Source: Gammaproteobacteria bacterium
Lineage (GTDB): Bacteria > Pseudomonadota > Gammaproteobacteria > Thiomicrospirales > Thiomicrospiraceae
Assembly (NCBI GenBank): GCA_013153955.1
Contig: JAADDM010000193.1
Span: 1-21,136 of the forward strand
Direction of reading: 5' to 3'
Length of the DNA: 21,136 nt
Shown piece by piece: positions 1-8,100 of the stretch. Position 1 is the stretch's first letter; every line of letters starts with the position of its first letter. The position numbers and the translations under genes were made by a program. Below the pieces are notes generated by a model that had not been told where the DNA came from, searched no databases, and worked only from the letters and a program-made list of their open reading frames with translations.

Positions 1-45
1 AAGGCCATCACTTAATGAAAAATACTTTCATAAAGCGAGTTAAAG

Positions 46-378
46 TTAGTCTGAAAAAACCATTGAATATGGACGTGCAATTGAATCAATGACTTTAGTT
101 AAACTAAAGGCTCTTACCTCTTCAATAAAGCGCTGTCCTGTAAAGAAAACCTGTAATGTTGGCAGTGTCAGCACCCCATTTTGGGCGCAAATATCAGTGA
201 CTACATGGCAATCCACATAGACCATTTTCATTTTTGGATAAGCCTCTGAAACCAACTCAATCAGCTTAGGTTTAATACTGTGGCAGACATTACAATTTTT
301 GCCCCCAAATAGGATAAGCAGTGCATCCTCTGACTGTTTTAATCCTTCTAACTCAGCTAATGTCTCAATATTTTGCAT
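46..378 (-). CDS. Thioredoxin-like thiol protein, 110 aa
   Basis: This is a small single-domain thioredoxin-fold protein, probably a cytoplasmic thiol:disulfide exchange factor. The redox motif C29-N-V-C32 follows a hydrophobic strand (LLILFGG), and the expected cis-proline is P73 in VLTLPTLQVFF, as in thioredoxins. The active site is CNVC and not the CGPC of housekeeping thioredoxin, so the substrate cannot be named. Two further cysteines, C57 and C64, lie between the motif and the cis-proline. There is no signal peptide. The ATG at 378 has a modest ribosome binding site (TAGGG) about 6 nt upstream. It is left-pointing and divergent from the small secreted protein that starts at 491. The fold assignment is strong, but the physiological role is unknown. 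Confidence 0.8.
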   Translation of the reverse strand: MQNIETLAELEGLKQSEDALLILFGGKNCNVCHSIKPKLIELVSEAYPKMKMVYVDCHVVTDICAQNGVLTLPTLQVFFTGQRFIEEVRAFSLTKVIDSIARPYSMVFSD

Positions 379-490
379 ATTTACCCTACTATTCTACTCA
401 AATTTATATTACGCTATTTATGCGCTTTCAGTAGCATACTGTGCGCTTACCAGTTGAACAAGTACAAAGGATAAATAAAGGAAAGTTAAT

Positions 491-721
491 ATGAAAAAAA
501 GCATTCTCGCCAGCACACTCATAACAGCTGTTTTAAGTATTGGGGTGTCAAATTCTGCATTTGCCAATAAACCTGCATGGGCAGGACAAGGCAAGCCAAC
601 AGCCGAACAAAAACAATCCCATCGTGATGAAATGCAATCAAAAAAAGCAAGTCAATCGCAGGAACAAAAGCGTGAATCTCATCAAGCTAAAATGAAGCAC
701 GCTCATGGCCAAACCCACTAA
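491..721 (+). CDS. Small secreted His-rich protein, 76 aa, unknown function
   Basis: I do not recognise a named family. Residues 1-25 look like a Sec signal peptide: a KK start, a hydrophobic core, and a probable cleavage site after SAFA. That would leave a mature chain of about 51 residues beginning NKPAW. The mature part is very hydrophilic and rich in Gln, Lys, Ser and His, with a His-rich C-terminus (KHAHGQTH) and no cysteine. It is probably periplasmic, and the histidines could bind metal, but that is a guess. The ATG at 491 is preceded by AAAGGA at good spacing, which supports translation. It converges on the fructokinase gene and is separated from it by two inverted repeats. Confidence 0.72.
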   Translation: MKKSILASTLITAVLSIGVSNSAFANKPAWAGQGKPTAEQKQSHRDEMQSKKASQSQEQKRESHQAKMKHAHGQTH

Positions 722-727
722 AAATAG

Positions 728-791
728 AACGTAAGCCCCTCGATGCTCGCTTACGTTAAAACACAAGTGTGATCAATATTAATCACACTTG
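728..791. terminator. Two inverted repeats between convergent genes
   Basis: A 9-bp stem (AACGTAAGC at 728-736 with GCTTACGTT at 749-757) is followed by a perfect 10-bp stem (CAAGTGTGAT at 764-773 with ATCACACTTG at 782-791, 8-nt loop). They fill the gap between the small secreted gene (+) and the fructokinase gene (-). Read leftward, the second stem is followed by TGTTTT, so it probably terminates the fructokinase operon. The first may serve the rightward gene, but its U-tract is weak. Confidence 0.6.
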
Positions 792-793
792 CA

Positions 794-1744
794 TCACAAA
801 TTCGATAACCACGCAGCGCCTCTTACCCCGCTCGAATCTCCATATTTGGGTTTCAATAGAAGCGTATCTACTCTATCGCTAAAGACCCATTGCTGCCAGA
901 TCTGAGGTACTTCTTGATAGAGCCGATCAATGTTCGACAGACCTCCACCCAACACAATTACATCGGGATCAATGACATTAATCACACTCGCTAGCCCCTT
1001 TGCTAGCCAGACAACATAGTCATCCATCAACTCCGAGGCAATCGCCTCTCCCTGTTCAGACCGTGCAACAATCTCTTGTACCGTTGGCGATGACACGCTG
1101 CCCTGAATGCCTGCTCTGAGAGCATAGTGTCGCTCTAAGCCTGACCCCGATAGAAAGGTCTCATTGCAACCAGACAGCCCACAGTAACAATCCAGTTCAG
1201 TATATGCTGTTACGCATTCGGCCTCTGTGCTCTGTTCCGCAGAGAGCCATGGCAGAGGGTTATGCCCCCACTCTCCGCCAATCGCATTCACGCCATTGAG
1301 AATGGTGCCATTCACAACAACTCCCCCGCCACAGCCCGTTCCAATAATCACGCCAAAGACAACTTCTGAACCGACCGCTGCCCCATCTGTGGCTTCGGAC
1401 AGTGTAAAACAGTTTGCATCATTGGCAATTTGAATAGGCCTCTGTAGCTGCTTAGAGAGATCTCCCTGTAAGTCTTCACCAATCAAACAGGTTGTATTGG
1501 CATTCTTAACTCGACCAGTCTTACGGGAGAGTGCCCCGGGTATGCCAATGCCAACAGTGCCTTTCAGTCCAAGAGCGAGTTCCGCATTAAGAATCAGCTG
1601 GACGATGGCTGAAACAATGGCTGAATAATTATCTTTTGGGGTGGCAATACGTTTACGGTAGACCTCAATATTCTGCTGCGCCGTATCAATCGCAATCAGC
1701 TCTATTTTGGTTCCCCCTAAATCAACGCCAAACCGAATATTCAT
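794..1744 (-). CDS. mak: ROK-family sugar kinase, Mak-type fructokinase
   Basis: This is an ATP-dependent ROK-family hexose kinase, most like the E. coli fructokinase Mak (YajF). It should phosphorylate fructose, or possibly other hexoses, at C6 in the cytoplasm. The N-terminal phosphate loop is FGVDLGGTK. The catalytic aspartate is D109 in ANDANC, followed by GVIIGTGCGGG. The ROK zinc site is H161 (GHNPLPW) with C186, C188 and C193 (CYCGLSGC). The C-terminus IDPDVIVLGGG and DSSGVRGAAWL follows Mak closely. The segment between H161 and the cysteine cluster looks somewhat longer than in E. coli Mak. I chose the ATG at 1744 over a TTG one codon earlier because it overlaps the methyltransferase stop as TGATG, implying translational coupling. 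The family is very likely; fructose as substrate is inferred. Confidence 0.9.
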   Translation of the reverse strand: MNIRFGVDLGGTKIELIAIDTAQQNIEVYRKRIATPKDNYSAIVSAIVQLILNAELALGLKGTVGIGIPGALSRKTGRVKNANTTCLIGEDLQGDLSKQLQRPIQIANDANCFTLSEATDGAAVGSEVVFGVIIGTGCGGGVVVNGTILNGVNAIGGEWGHNPLPWLSAEQSTEAECVTAYTELDCYCGLSGCNETFLSGSGLERHYALRAGIQGSVSSPTVQEIVARSEQGEAIASELMDDYVVWLAKGLASVINVIDPDVIVLGGGLSNIDRLYQEVPQIWQQWVFSDRVDTLLLKPKYGDSSGVRGAAWLSNL

Positions 1745-2424
1745 CAAGCCGACCGCTCTGTCTTAGTTAAATACAGCGTAAAGTCATTCTCTAAATAGCC
1801 CTCAATCAGGACCACCTCATCGGCAAAAGATTGGCAAAACTCCAGCATTTCATCGGGATAAAAACTCTGTAAATCCGGTCTACTTTGGTGCCAAGCATAG
1901 CGTCTATCGAGCAAATTAAAGGCAATGCCAAACTTAGAAATCTGATACATTTTGCTAATCACTGACTTTGCATAATTGCCCTGCTCAGACAGCGTGCCTT
2001 CAATCTCAGTTTCCACTACCTCATTAAGTGCACCAGATAGCATGACAAAATCAAATTGGTTATCGGCATAGTCAAAATCAGCCAATTCACCCACTTGGAT
2101 ATTCAGATTTTTAGACAGAGCTAAGGCACCCGCCACCATATCAGGGGAGAGATCAATTCCTGTGTAATCTGGCGTTAAATCATGTCGCTGAAAATATCGG
2201 TAAAAATCAGCAAAACCACAGCCAACATCCAGCAAGCTCCACATCTCTTGCCCACCTACCTGAATGTAATCGGGTAAAAACTCAAGTAGCTTCTGAAAAC
2301 GAAGCTCTTGTATCTCTTGATTGCTCCAAAAAAGTGCTTGGGGCTGATAGCCATAATTTTGAATAGAGACTTTATGCCGCGTCTGAATACGAAGGCGTTG
2401 TTTATCTGATAATTTACCGCTCAT
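1744..2424 (-). CDS. Class I SAM-dependent methyltransferase, 226 aa
   Basis: This is a Rossmann-fold methyltransferase of unknown substrate. Motif I is LLDVGCG (D66, G68, G70). The acidic end of the second strand is D91 in YTGIDLS, and a motif IV-like segment FDFVMLSGAL follows. The N-terminal 50 residues are basic then helical, with no signal peptide, so it is probably cytoplasmic. The ATG at 2424 has AAGG about 6 nt upstream. It lies 35 nt downstream of the DUF455 gene, and its stop overlaps the fructokinase start, so the three genes form one transcription unit. The sequence does not say whether it methylates a small molecule, RNA or protein. Confidence 0.82.
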   Translation of the reverse strand: MSGKLSDKQRLRIQTRHKVSIQNYGYQPQALFWSNQEIQELRFQKLLEFLPDYIQVGGQEMWSLLDVGCGFADFYRYFQRHDLTPDYTGIDLSPDMVAGALALSKNLNIQVGELADFDYADNQFDFVMLSGALNEVVETEIEGTLSEQGNYAKSVISKMYQISKFGIAFNLLDRRYAWHQSRPDLQSFYPDEMLEFCQSFADEVVLIEGYLENDFTLYLTKTERSA

Positions 2425-2459
2425 AATTAACCTTAAACCCTATAAAAATTAAACCTAAT

Positions 2460-3302
2460 TTAACTCGAACTGGAGGTACTCTGTTCAGAAGTGATTTTAG
2501 GCTTAGGTTGATTCAGCGTTTTAAGCCAAGCAATCTCTTCATCACAAAAGCCTGCTTCTGCACGTGCCTCGTAGTTAAAAGGTCCGCGCAAATCGCCATA
2601 ATAATAGTTCTCAACAATCTCTTGAAACGCATTAAAAGCATTCAGCCCTCGCGCTGCACAGAGATAACGAAACCACCGAGTACCGACTTCAACATGTCCA
2701 ATTTCATCATGGAGCAGAATCTTTAAAATTTCGACTCCACGTTTATCCCCAATCGAGCGCAGCTTCTGAATCATAGGTGGTGTAACATCCAAGCCTCTGG
2801 CTTCTAACGTTCTAGGCACTAAAGCCATCCGAATCAAGGGGTCATGATCCGTCTCAAAGGTGGTCATCCACAATCCATCATGAGCCACCATATCACCGTA
2901 CTCATAGCCCAGGTTATACAGATGCTCTCTAATCATCTGAAAGTGATACGACTCTTCACCAGCAACGCCTAACCAATCAAGATAGTATTTTTCTGGCATC
3001 TCCTGAAAACGGTAAATCGCATCAAGCGCTAAATTAATGGCATTAAACTCAATATGTGCAATCGAGTGCATTAAAGCGGCATGACCCTCTGGAGAGCCTA
3101 ACCGTCTTCTCGGCAATGCTTTGGGCGAGACCAACTCTGGTGTTTGAGGGCGACCTGGATCAGGAATGCGCTCAATAGACGCTGTCGGTGATAAATCAAA
3201 CACTTGCTCACCCGCATAGCTTTGAATATTGGACAGCATGCTTAACTTCTTATCTATATCCGAAGTCATTAAACACTCATAAACGGCTTGAAATAAATTC
3301 AC
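2460..3302 (-). CDS. Ferritin-like DUF455 family protein, 280 aa
   Basis: This is a member of the ferritin-like DUF455 family, whose biochemical role is not established. The helical core carries the residues expected of a carboxylate-bridged di-metal site: E85 (AHIEFNA), E117 and H120 (EESYHF), E167 (LEARGLD), and E200 with H203 (DEIGHVE). The two ExxH motifs are intact. A Pro-rich, Arg-rich linker (about 46-68) precedes the core, and the protein ends in a Ser-rich tail. Translation starts at a GTG at 3302, supported by AGGGA about 8 nt upstream. It is first in the operon with a methyltransferase and a fructokinase. MiaE shares the broader fold, so an oxygenase or hydroxylase role is possible but unproven. 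Confidence 0.85.
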   Translation of the reverse strand: MNLFQAVYECLMTSDIDKKLSMLSNIQSYAGEQVFDLSPTASIERIPDPGRPQTPELVSPKALPRRRLGSPEGHAALMHSIAHIEFNAINLALDAIYRFQEMPEKYYLDWLGVAGEESYHFQMIREHLYNLGYEYGDMVAHDGLWMTTFETDHDPLIRMALVPRTLEARGLDVTPPMIQKLRSIGDKRGVEILKILLHDEIGHVEVGTRWFRYLCAARGLNAFNAFQEIVENYYYGDLRGPFNYEARAEAGFCDEEIAWLKTLNQPKPKITSEQSTSSSS

Positions 3303-3443
3303 GTGCTTTAATCCCTAAAAGTTGCATTCATTTTAATGTAATACATTTGTTAAAAGAGGGTCTGTCATTTGGCCCTGAATAGAAAAAGAGCCTGTTATTT
3401 AAAGCTATTTAACCATGCTTTGAGATTTACGAAACTTTAAAAC

Positions 3444-3473
3444 AAAAAAAGCCGGTCAAAGACCGGCTTTTTT
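3444..3473 (-). terminator. Strong intrinsic terminator, bidirectional in form
   Basis: A perfect 7-bp GC-rich stem (GCCGGTC, loop AAA, GACCGGC; 3451-3467) is flanked by seven A on the left and a T run on the right. Read leftward it ends in a T7 tract and lies about 20 nt after the stop of the secreted protein gene at 3495. No gene to its left reads rightward into it. Confidence 0.9.
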
Positions 3474-3494
3474 AAACATCATACACGCGTTAAA

Positions 3495-3851
3495 TTAACG
3501 GTAGTATGTTGCCTGAAGGTAACGAACACCTTTAAACTGCTTTGCATCAATTGAATCAAACAACTTTGACCAAGCAGCACGATCTTCTGGAGTCATTACT
3601 GAAGAAGGGTTAACGCCTTTAGTCTTGTCGCCATATTTAGCTTCAATTTTAGTTAGCTCAGCCATGCAAGTTGCAACGTCTGTCTTTTGCTCAAAAGCTT
3701 CTGCCGCTTCTGAACCTGATTTTACTGCAGATGCGATCACGTTCTCACCATCAGCAACACACTGATCATAAGTTGTTTCAGCAGCTTGAACATTGATTGA
3801 CATCGCTGCAACTGCAGAAATAAGCAACGCTTTAAGTGTTAAGTTTTTCAT
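3495..3851 (-). CDS. Secreted protein of unknown function, 118 aa
   Basis: I do not recognise the family. Residues 1-23 form a clear Sec signal peptide (KNLTLK start, hydrophobic Ala/Ile core, probable cleavage after VQA), leaving a mature periplasmic protein of about 95 residues. The mature chain has exactly two cysteines, C31 and C62, which could form one disulfide. It looks mostly helical (EAAEAFEQK, MAELTKIEAKYG) and ends in YLQATYYR. The gene stands alone, with a plausible sigma70 promoter upstream and a strong terminator immediately downstream, which suggests substantial independent expression. GGAG lies about 12 nt before the ATG, slightly far for an ideal ribosome binding site. Confidence 0.78.
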   Translation of the reverse strand: MKNLTLKALLISAVAAMSINVQAAETTYDQCVADGENVIASAVKSGSEAAEAFEQKTDVATCMAELTKIEAKYGDKTKGVNPSSVMTPEDRAAWSKLFDSIDAKQFKGVRYLQATYYR

Positions 3852-3896
3852 TTTTAAATAAACTCCGAAGTTTTAAATTTTGTCTTTAACTAGGCA

Positions 3897-3925
3897 ATTC
3901 TGACCTTTTTCAATCTAAATTGCAA
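3897..3925 (-). promoter_or_regulatory. Predicted sigma70 promoter of the secreted protein gene
   Basis: Read leftward, TTGCAA (3920-3925) and CAGAAT (3897-3902) are separated by exactly 17 nt, with 4 of 6 matches to each consensus hexamer. The site is about 45 nt upstream of the ATG at 3851. It is a sequence match only. Confidence 0.45.
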
Positions 3926-3993
3926 GCCCATTATGTTAGAAAATAATGAAATGCTTATAAACTTTTTTTATCAATCAATTCAGCAAGTCCTTA

Positions 3994-4455
3994 CTACGCT
4001 CTGAAACCCTTTGATATCGTACTATATGACCATGTCAGCAGCAGTATAACAATGGCTAAATAGCCCAGCTGATAAGCACCATGAATGCTCATAAACAGTC
4101 CAAAATCAGCAGATTCACGTGTTAGGCCAAGTGGATAGGCGGACTTAATCACAGCCATCCAGGGCGAGATAAAGAACTTAAGTACTAATAGAATCCCTAA
4201 AGCAATCCATAATGACTTTACCGACAAAGCCTGTCCCTTAAACAACTTGAACAAACAGATTCCTGACAAGCCCAACACAAGTACTGTACTACTCAAAGCG
4301 AACAATGTGCCTGCAATATCACCCGCCTGCTTCGCTGGTAAAGCCGAGAATAACACAGGGGCGACCAAATAACCAACCACCAGTAAAACGGTTGCCATCA
4401 TCAACACAAGTGCTGAAAAGAAGCTGTCTTGCACACGCTTAGAGATTTTATTCAA
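3994..4455 (-). CDS. DUF4149 integral membrane protein, 153 aa
   Basis: This is a four-helix inner-membrane protein resembling the DUF4149 family, of unknown function. Hydrophobic segments are ALVLMMATVLLVVGYLVAP, LFALSSTVLVLGL, LWIALGILLVLKFF and LGYLAIVILLLTW, with the conserved-looking SADFGLFMSIHGAYQL before the last. The open frame extends to an ATG at 4506, but that codon lies inside the greA terminator stem. I therefore place the start at the TTG at 4455, which has AGAGG about 10 nt upstream and gives an N-terminus MNKISKRVQD. A DUF4149-type gene next to greA is, as I recall, common in gammaproteobacteria. The gene boundary is firm, and the exact start is moderately supported. Confidence 0.75.
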   Translation of the reverse strand: MNKISKRVQDSFFSALVLMMATVLLVVGYLVAPVLFSALPAKQAGDIAGTLFALSSTVLVLGLSGICLFKLFKGQALSVKSLWIALGILLVLKFFISPWMAVIKSAYPLGLTRESADFGLFMSIHGAYQLGYLAIVILLLTWSYSTISKGFRA

Positions 4456-4481
4456 CTCACATTTTCCTCTTACTTTTAGAC

Positions 4482-4507
4482 AAAAATGCCTACACGAGGT
4501 AGGCATT
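4482..4507 (-). terminator. greA intrinsic terminator
   Basis: A 9-bp perfect stem (4485-4493 with 4499-4507, arm AATGCCTAC, 5-nt loop) is followed in the leftward direction by TTTTTG. It lies about 50 nt beyond the greA stop. It contains the ATG at 4506 that would otherwise be read as the start of the DUF4149 gene. Confidence 0.75.
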
Positions 4508-4558
4508 CAAATAGAACAACTTGGTGATACAGACTAGATATAACAAGTTAGCACGCTG

Positions 4559-5035
4559 TTATAGGTATTGAACCTTAATGACTTCATACTCTATATTGCC
4601 ACCCGGCGCCGCCACAACCACTTCGTCCTCTGCTTCCTTACCAATCAATGCCCTTGCAATCGGAGAGTTCACTGATATTTTATTCAGCTTAACATCTGCT
4701 TCATCATGCCCTACAATTTTGTAGGTCACCTCTTCATCTGTCTCTAAATTTAACAGCGTAACCGTTGTACCGAAGATAATACGCCCTGTTTGAGGTATTT
4801 TCGTCACATCAATCACTTCAGCAAGGCTTAGAACAGCCTCAATTTGTTGAATTCGGCCTTCAATCAACCCCTGATCTTCACGCGCAGCATGATACTCGGC
4901 ATTCTCTTTCAAATCGCCATGATCACGTGCAATCGCAATGGCTTCTGTCACAGCTGGACGATCAACTTTCTTTAGCTTATTCAGCTCTTCTTGAAGGGCA
5001 TCAGAGCCCTCTTTTGTCATAGGATGCTTTTGCAT
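4559..5035 (-). CDS. greA: Transcription elongation factor GreA
   Basis: GreA binds the secondary channel of RNA polymerase and stimulates cleavage of the backtracked transcript 3' end. At 158 residues it matches E. coli GreA in length and is close throughout. The N-terminal coiled coil (about 1-75) carries the acidic tip D41 and E44 in DHGDLKENAEYH, the residues that coordinate the catalytic metal. The C-terminal FKBP-like domain includes NSPIARALIGKE and ends in EYEVIKVQYL. The ATG at 5035 has GAGGAA upstream. It lies downstream of carB, as in Pseudomonas, but a hairpin separates the two, so it may have its own promoter in the 90-nt gap. Confidence 0.98.
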   Translation of the reverse strand: MQKHPMTKEGSDALQEELNKLKKVDRPAVTEAIAIARDHGDLKENAEYHAAREDQGLIEGRIQQIEAVLSLAEVIDVTKIPQTGRIIFGTTVTLLNLETDEEVTYKIVGHDEADVKLNKISVNSPIARALIGKEAEDEVVVAAPGGNIEYEVIKVQYL

Positions 5036-5076
5036 GTCCCATTCCTCATATTATTTTTTTGTAAATTTTACATAGC

Positions 5077-5109
5077 AAAACGCCAAAGCCTTACATCAAG
5101 GCTCTGGCG
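5077..5109 (-). terminator. Hairpin after carB, probable terminator
   Basis: A 12-bp stem with one mismatch (5081-5092 with 5098-5109, 5-nt loop) is followed leftward by TTTTGC. It begins about 18 nt past the carB stop. The short U-tract suggests partial termination, with some read-through into greA. Confidence 0.6.
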
Positions 5110-5126
5110 CTTAATGTGCAGTTTAC

Positions 5127-8100
5127 TTAGTGTAAGTCTTGTAAACGTGTAACAGGCTGATCATCAAGATAATCCATCGCTGCTACGGTTGCAAAAGCAC
5201 CCGCAATCGTTGTTGTATAGCACGTTTTGTGCATCAACGCTTCACGACGAATACTTGAAGAGTCCTGAATACTGCCCGATCCATCAGAGGTATTTACAAT
5301 CAAAGCAATCTCCTCATTCACAATAGAATCTACAATATTTGGACGACCCTCAGTCACCTTGTTCACAATTTCACACGCCACACCCGCTTCTGTTAATGAA
5401 GCCGCTGTGCCACGTGTCGCAACAATCGTAAAGTCTCTGGCGATTAACTGCTTCGCTAAATCAACGACCTGTACGCGATCTGCTTTACGCACACTTAGGA
5501 AAACGGTTCCTGAGCGTGGTAACACTGTACCTGCTGCTAGCTGTGCCTTAGAGTAAGCTTGGGCAAAGTTTTCACCAATCCCCATAACCTCACCCGTAGA
5601 CTTCATCTCTGGCCCAAGAATAGGATCAACTCCCAAGAATTTAATAAATGGGAAGACCGCTTCTTTAACCGAGTAGAACGTTGGCGTCACTTCAGTAGTA
5701 AAGCCTTGATCTTTAAGCTTTTGACCGACCATACAACGTGCTGCAATCATTGCAAGCGGGTGACCAATCGCTTTAGAAACAAACGGTACAGTACGAGAGG
5801 CACGAGGGTTAACCTCTAACACATAAATGTCATTACCTTTCACTGCAAACTGCGTATTCATTAGACCAACAACGCCTAAAGCCATTGCCATCTTCTCAAC
5901 TTGAACACGAATACGATCCTGTATCTCAGCAGAGATGCTATAAGGAGGCAGTGAACAAGCTGAATCACCAGAGTGAATACCAGCCTGCTCAATGTGCTCC
6001 ATAATTCCACCAATCACAACCTGCTCACCATCGCAAATGGCGTCAACATCTAGCTCAACCGCATCATCTAAGAAACGATCTAACAGTACTGGAGATTCAT
6101 TTGAAACATCAATCGCTGCCTGCATATAACGAACTAGGTGCTCTTCGTCATACACAATCTCCATACCACGCCCACCTAATACATAAGAGGGACGAACCAC
6201 AAGCGGGTAACCAATTTCTTTTGCTAAAACAGGTGCTTCTTCCGCACAACTTGCTGTTCTGTTAGGTGGCTGAAGTAGGTCGTTATCATTCAGAATTTTC
6301 TGAAAACGCTCACGATCTTCAGCTAAATCAATCGACTCAGGAGATGTTCCGATAATAGGAACACCTGCCGCTTCTAAATCTTCTGCTAATTTAAGCGGTG
6401 TTTGACCACCGTACTGAACAATAACGCCTTTAGGCTGCTCAACTTCAACAATCTCAAGTACATCTTCAAGTGTTAATGGCTCAAAATACAGTCGATCAGA
6501 GGTGTCATAGTCCGTTGAAACCGTTTCAGGGTTACAGTTAACCATAATGGTCTCGTAACCATCTTCACGCATCGCCATGGCAGCGTGAACACAGCAGTAA
6601 TCAAACTCGATTCCCTGACCAATACGGTTAGGCCCACCACCTAGAATCATAATTTTGTCTCTGTTCGATGGGTTCGCTTCACACTCTTCATCATACGTTG
6701 AGTACAAGTAAGCGGTTGATGTTTCAAACTCTGCCGCACAGGTATCTACGCGCTTAAAGACTGGACGAATATTTAACGTATGACGGAACTTACGGACAAA
6801 TGCTGCATCCGTATTTAATAGCTTAGCCAAACGGTTATCAGAGAAGCCTTTACGCTTTAGGTTACGAAGATACTTTTCATCTAATGCATCTAAACCACGT
6901 TGCTTAACGTCATCTTCTGTATTAATCAAATCTTGAATCTGTGACAAGAACCACGGATCAATCTTACAGCTGTCAAAAACTTGCTCTAATGTCCAGCCAG
7001 CACGGAAGGCATCGGCAACATACCAAAGGCGCTCAGCCCCTGGGTTACGAAGCTCCTGACGTAACTTATCTTTGATGTCTTTTTCATCCATTGTGGCCAA
7101 TGGCATAATTTCATCAAAACCAGTTTTATCTGTTTCAAGTCCACGAAGGGCTTTTTGAATAGATTCTTGGAAGTTACGACCCATTGCCATGACTTCACCA
7201 ACCGACTTCATCTGAGTCGATAGACGCTCTTGCGCCTGTGGAAACTTTTCAAATGTGAAACGAGGTACTTTTGTCACGACGTAATCAATAGTTGGCTCAA
7301 ACGAAGCCGGAGTTGCCCCGTCTGTAATGTCGTTAGACAACTCATCTAACGTATAGCCCACTGCTAACTTAGCCGCAATTTTTGCAATCGGGAAGCCGGT
7401 TGCTTTAGACGCTAGCGCAGATGAACGTGATACACGTGGATTCATCTCAATGATGATCATTCGGCCTGTTTCAGGCTGAATTGAGAACTGCACGTTAGAG
7501 CCCCCCGTTTCAACCCCAATCTCACGCAGCACTTCCAAAGAAGCATTACGCATAATTTGATACTCTTTATCCGTCAGGGTCTGTGCAGGCGCAACCGTAA
7601 TGGAATCCCCTGTGTGCACACCCATTGGATCTAGGTTTTCGATAGAGCAAACGATGATACAGTTATCATTTTTGTCTCGAACCACTTCCATCTCATACTC
7701 TTTCCACCCTTCGATTGACTCTTCAATCAAAAGCTCACTGGTAGGAGACATGTTAAGTCCAAACTTACAAATTTGCTCAAACTCATCTTTGTTGTATGCA
7801 ATTCCGCCCCCTGACCCACCTAGGGTAAAGGAGGGACGAATGACCGTAGGGAAACCAACGGTTGCTTGAATCGCCCAAGCTTCTTCCATGTCATGTGCCA
7901 CATCAGACTTAGGCATATCTAAGCCAATTTTAGTCATGGCTTGACGGAAACGATCACGGTTCTCGGCTTTATCAATCGCATCGGCATTCGCACCGATTAA
8001 CTCAACATTGTATTTCTCTAAAACCCCTTTTGCATCTAGGTCAAGAGCACAGTTAAGCGCCGTCTGGCCTCCCATTGTCGGCAGAATCGCATCAGGGCGT

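Noticed and set aside
11..35. Inverted repeat CTTAATGAAA / TTTCATAAAG just past the thioredoxin-like gene
   Set aside because: It is AT-rich with a mismatch and no U-tract, too weak to call a terminator.
768..787. TGTGATCAATATTAATCACA, which looks like a CRP or FNR operator
   Set aside because: The half-site spacing is 10 and not 6, and it lies between the ends of convergent genes, where a terminator explains it better.
3335..3347. Short palindrome AATGTAATACATT upstream of the DUF455 gene
   Set aside because: It is a single short AT-rich palindrome with no second copy seen and no known operator match.
3188..3382. A 64-codon rightward frame over the start of the DUF455 gene
   Set aside because: It mostly overlaps the DUF455 coding region and has no ribosome binding site or family match.
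5359..5819. Rightward open frames antisense to carB (65 and 86 codons)
   Set aside because: They lie wholly inside the well-conserved carB frame, have no family resemblance, and are expected shadows.
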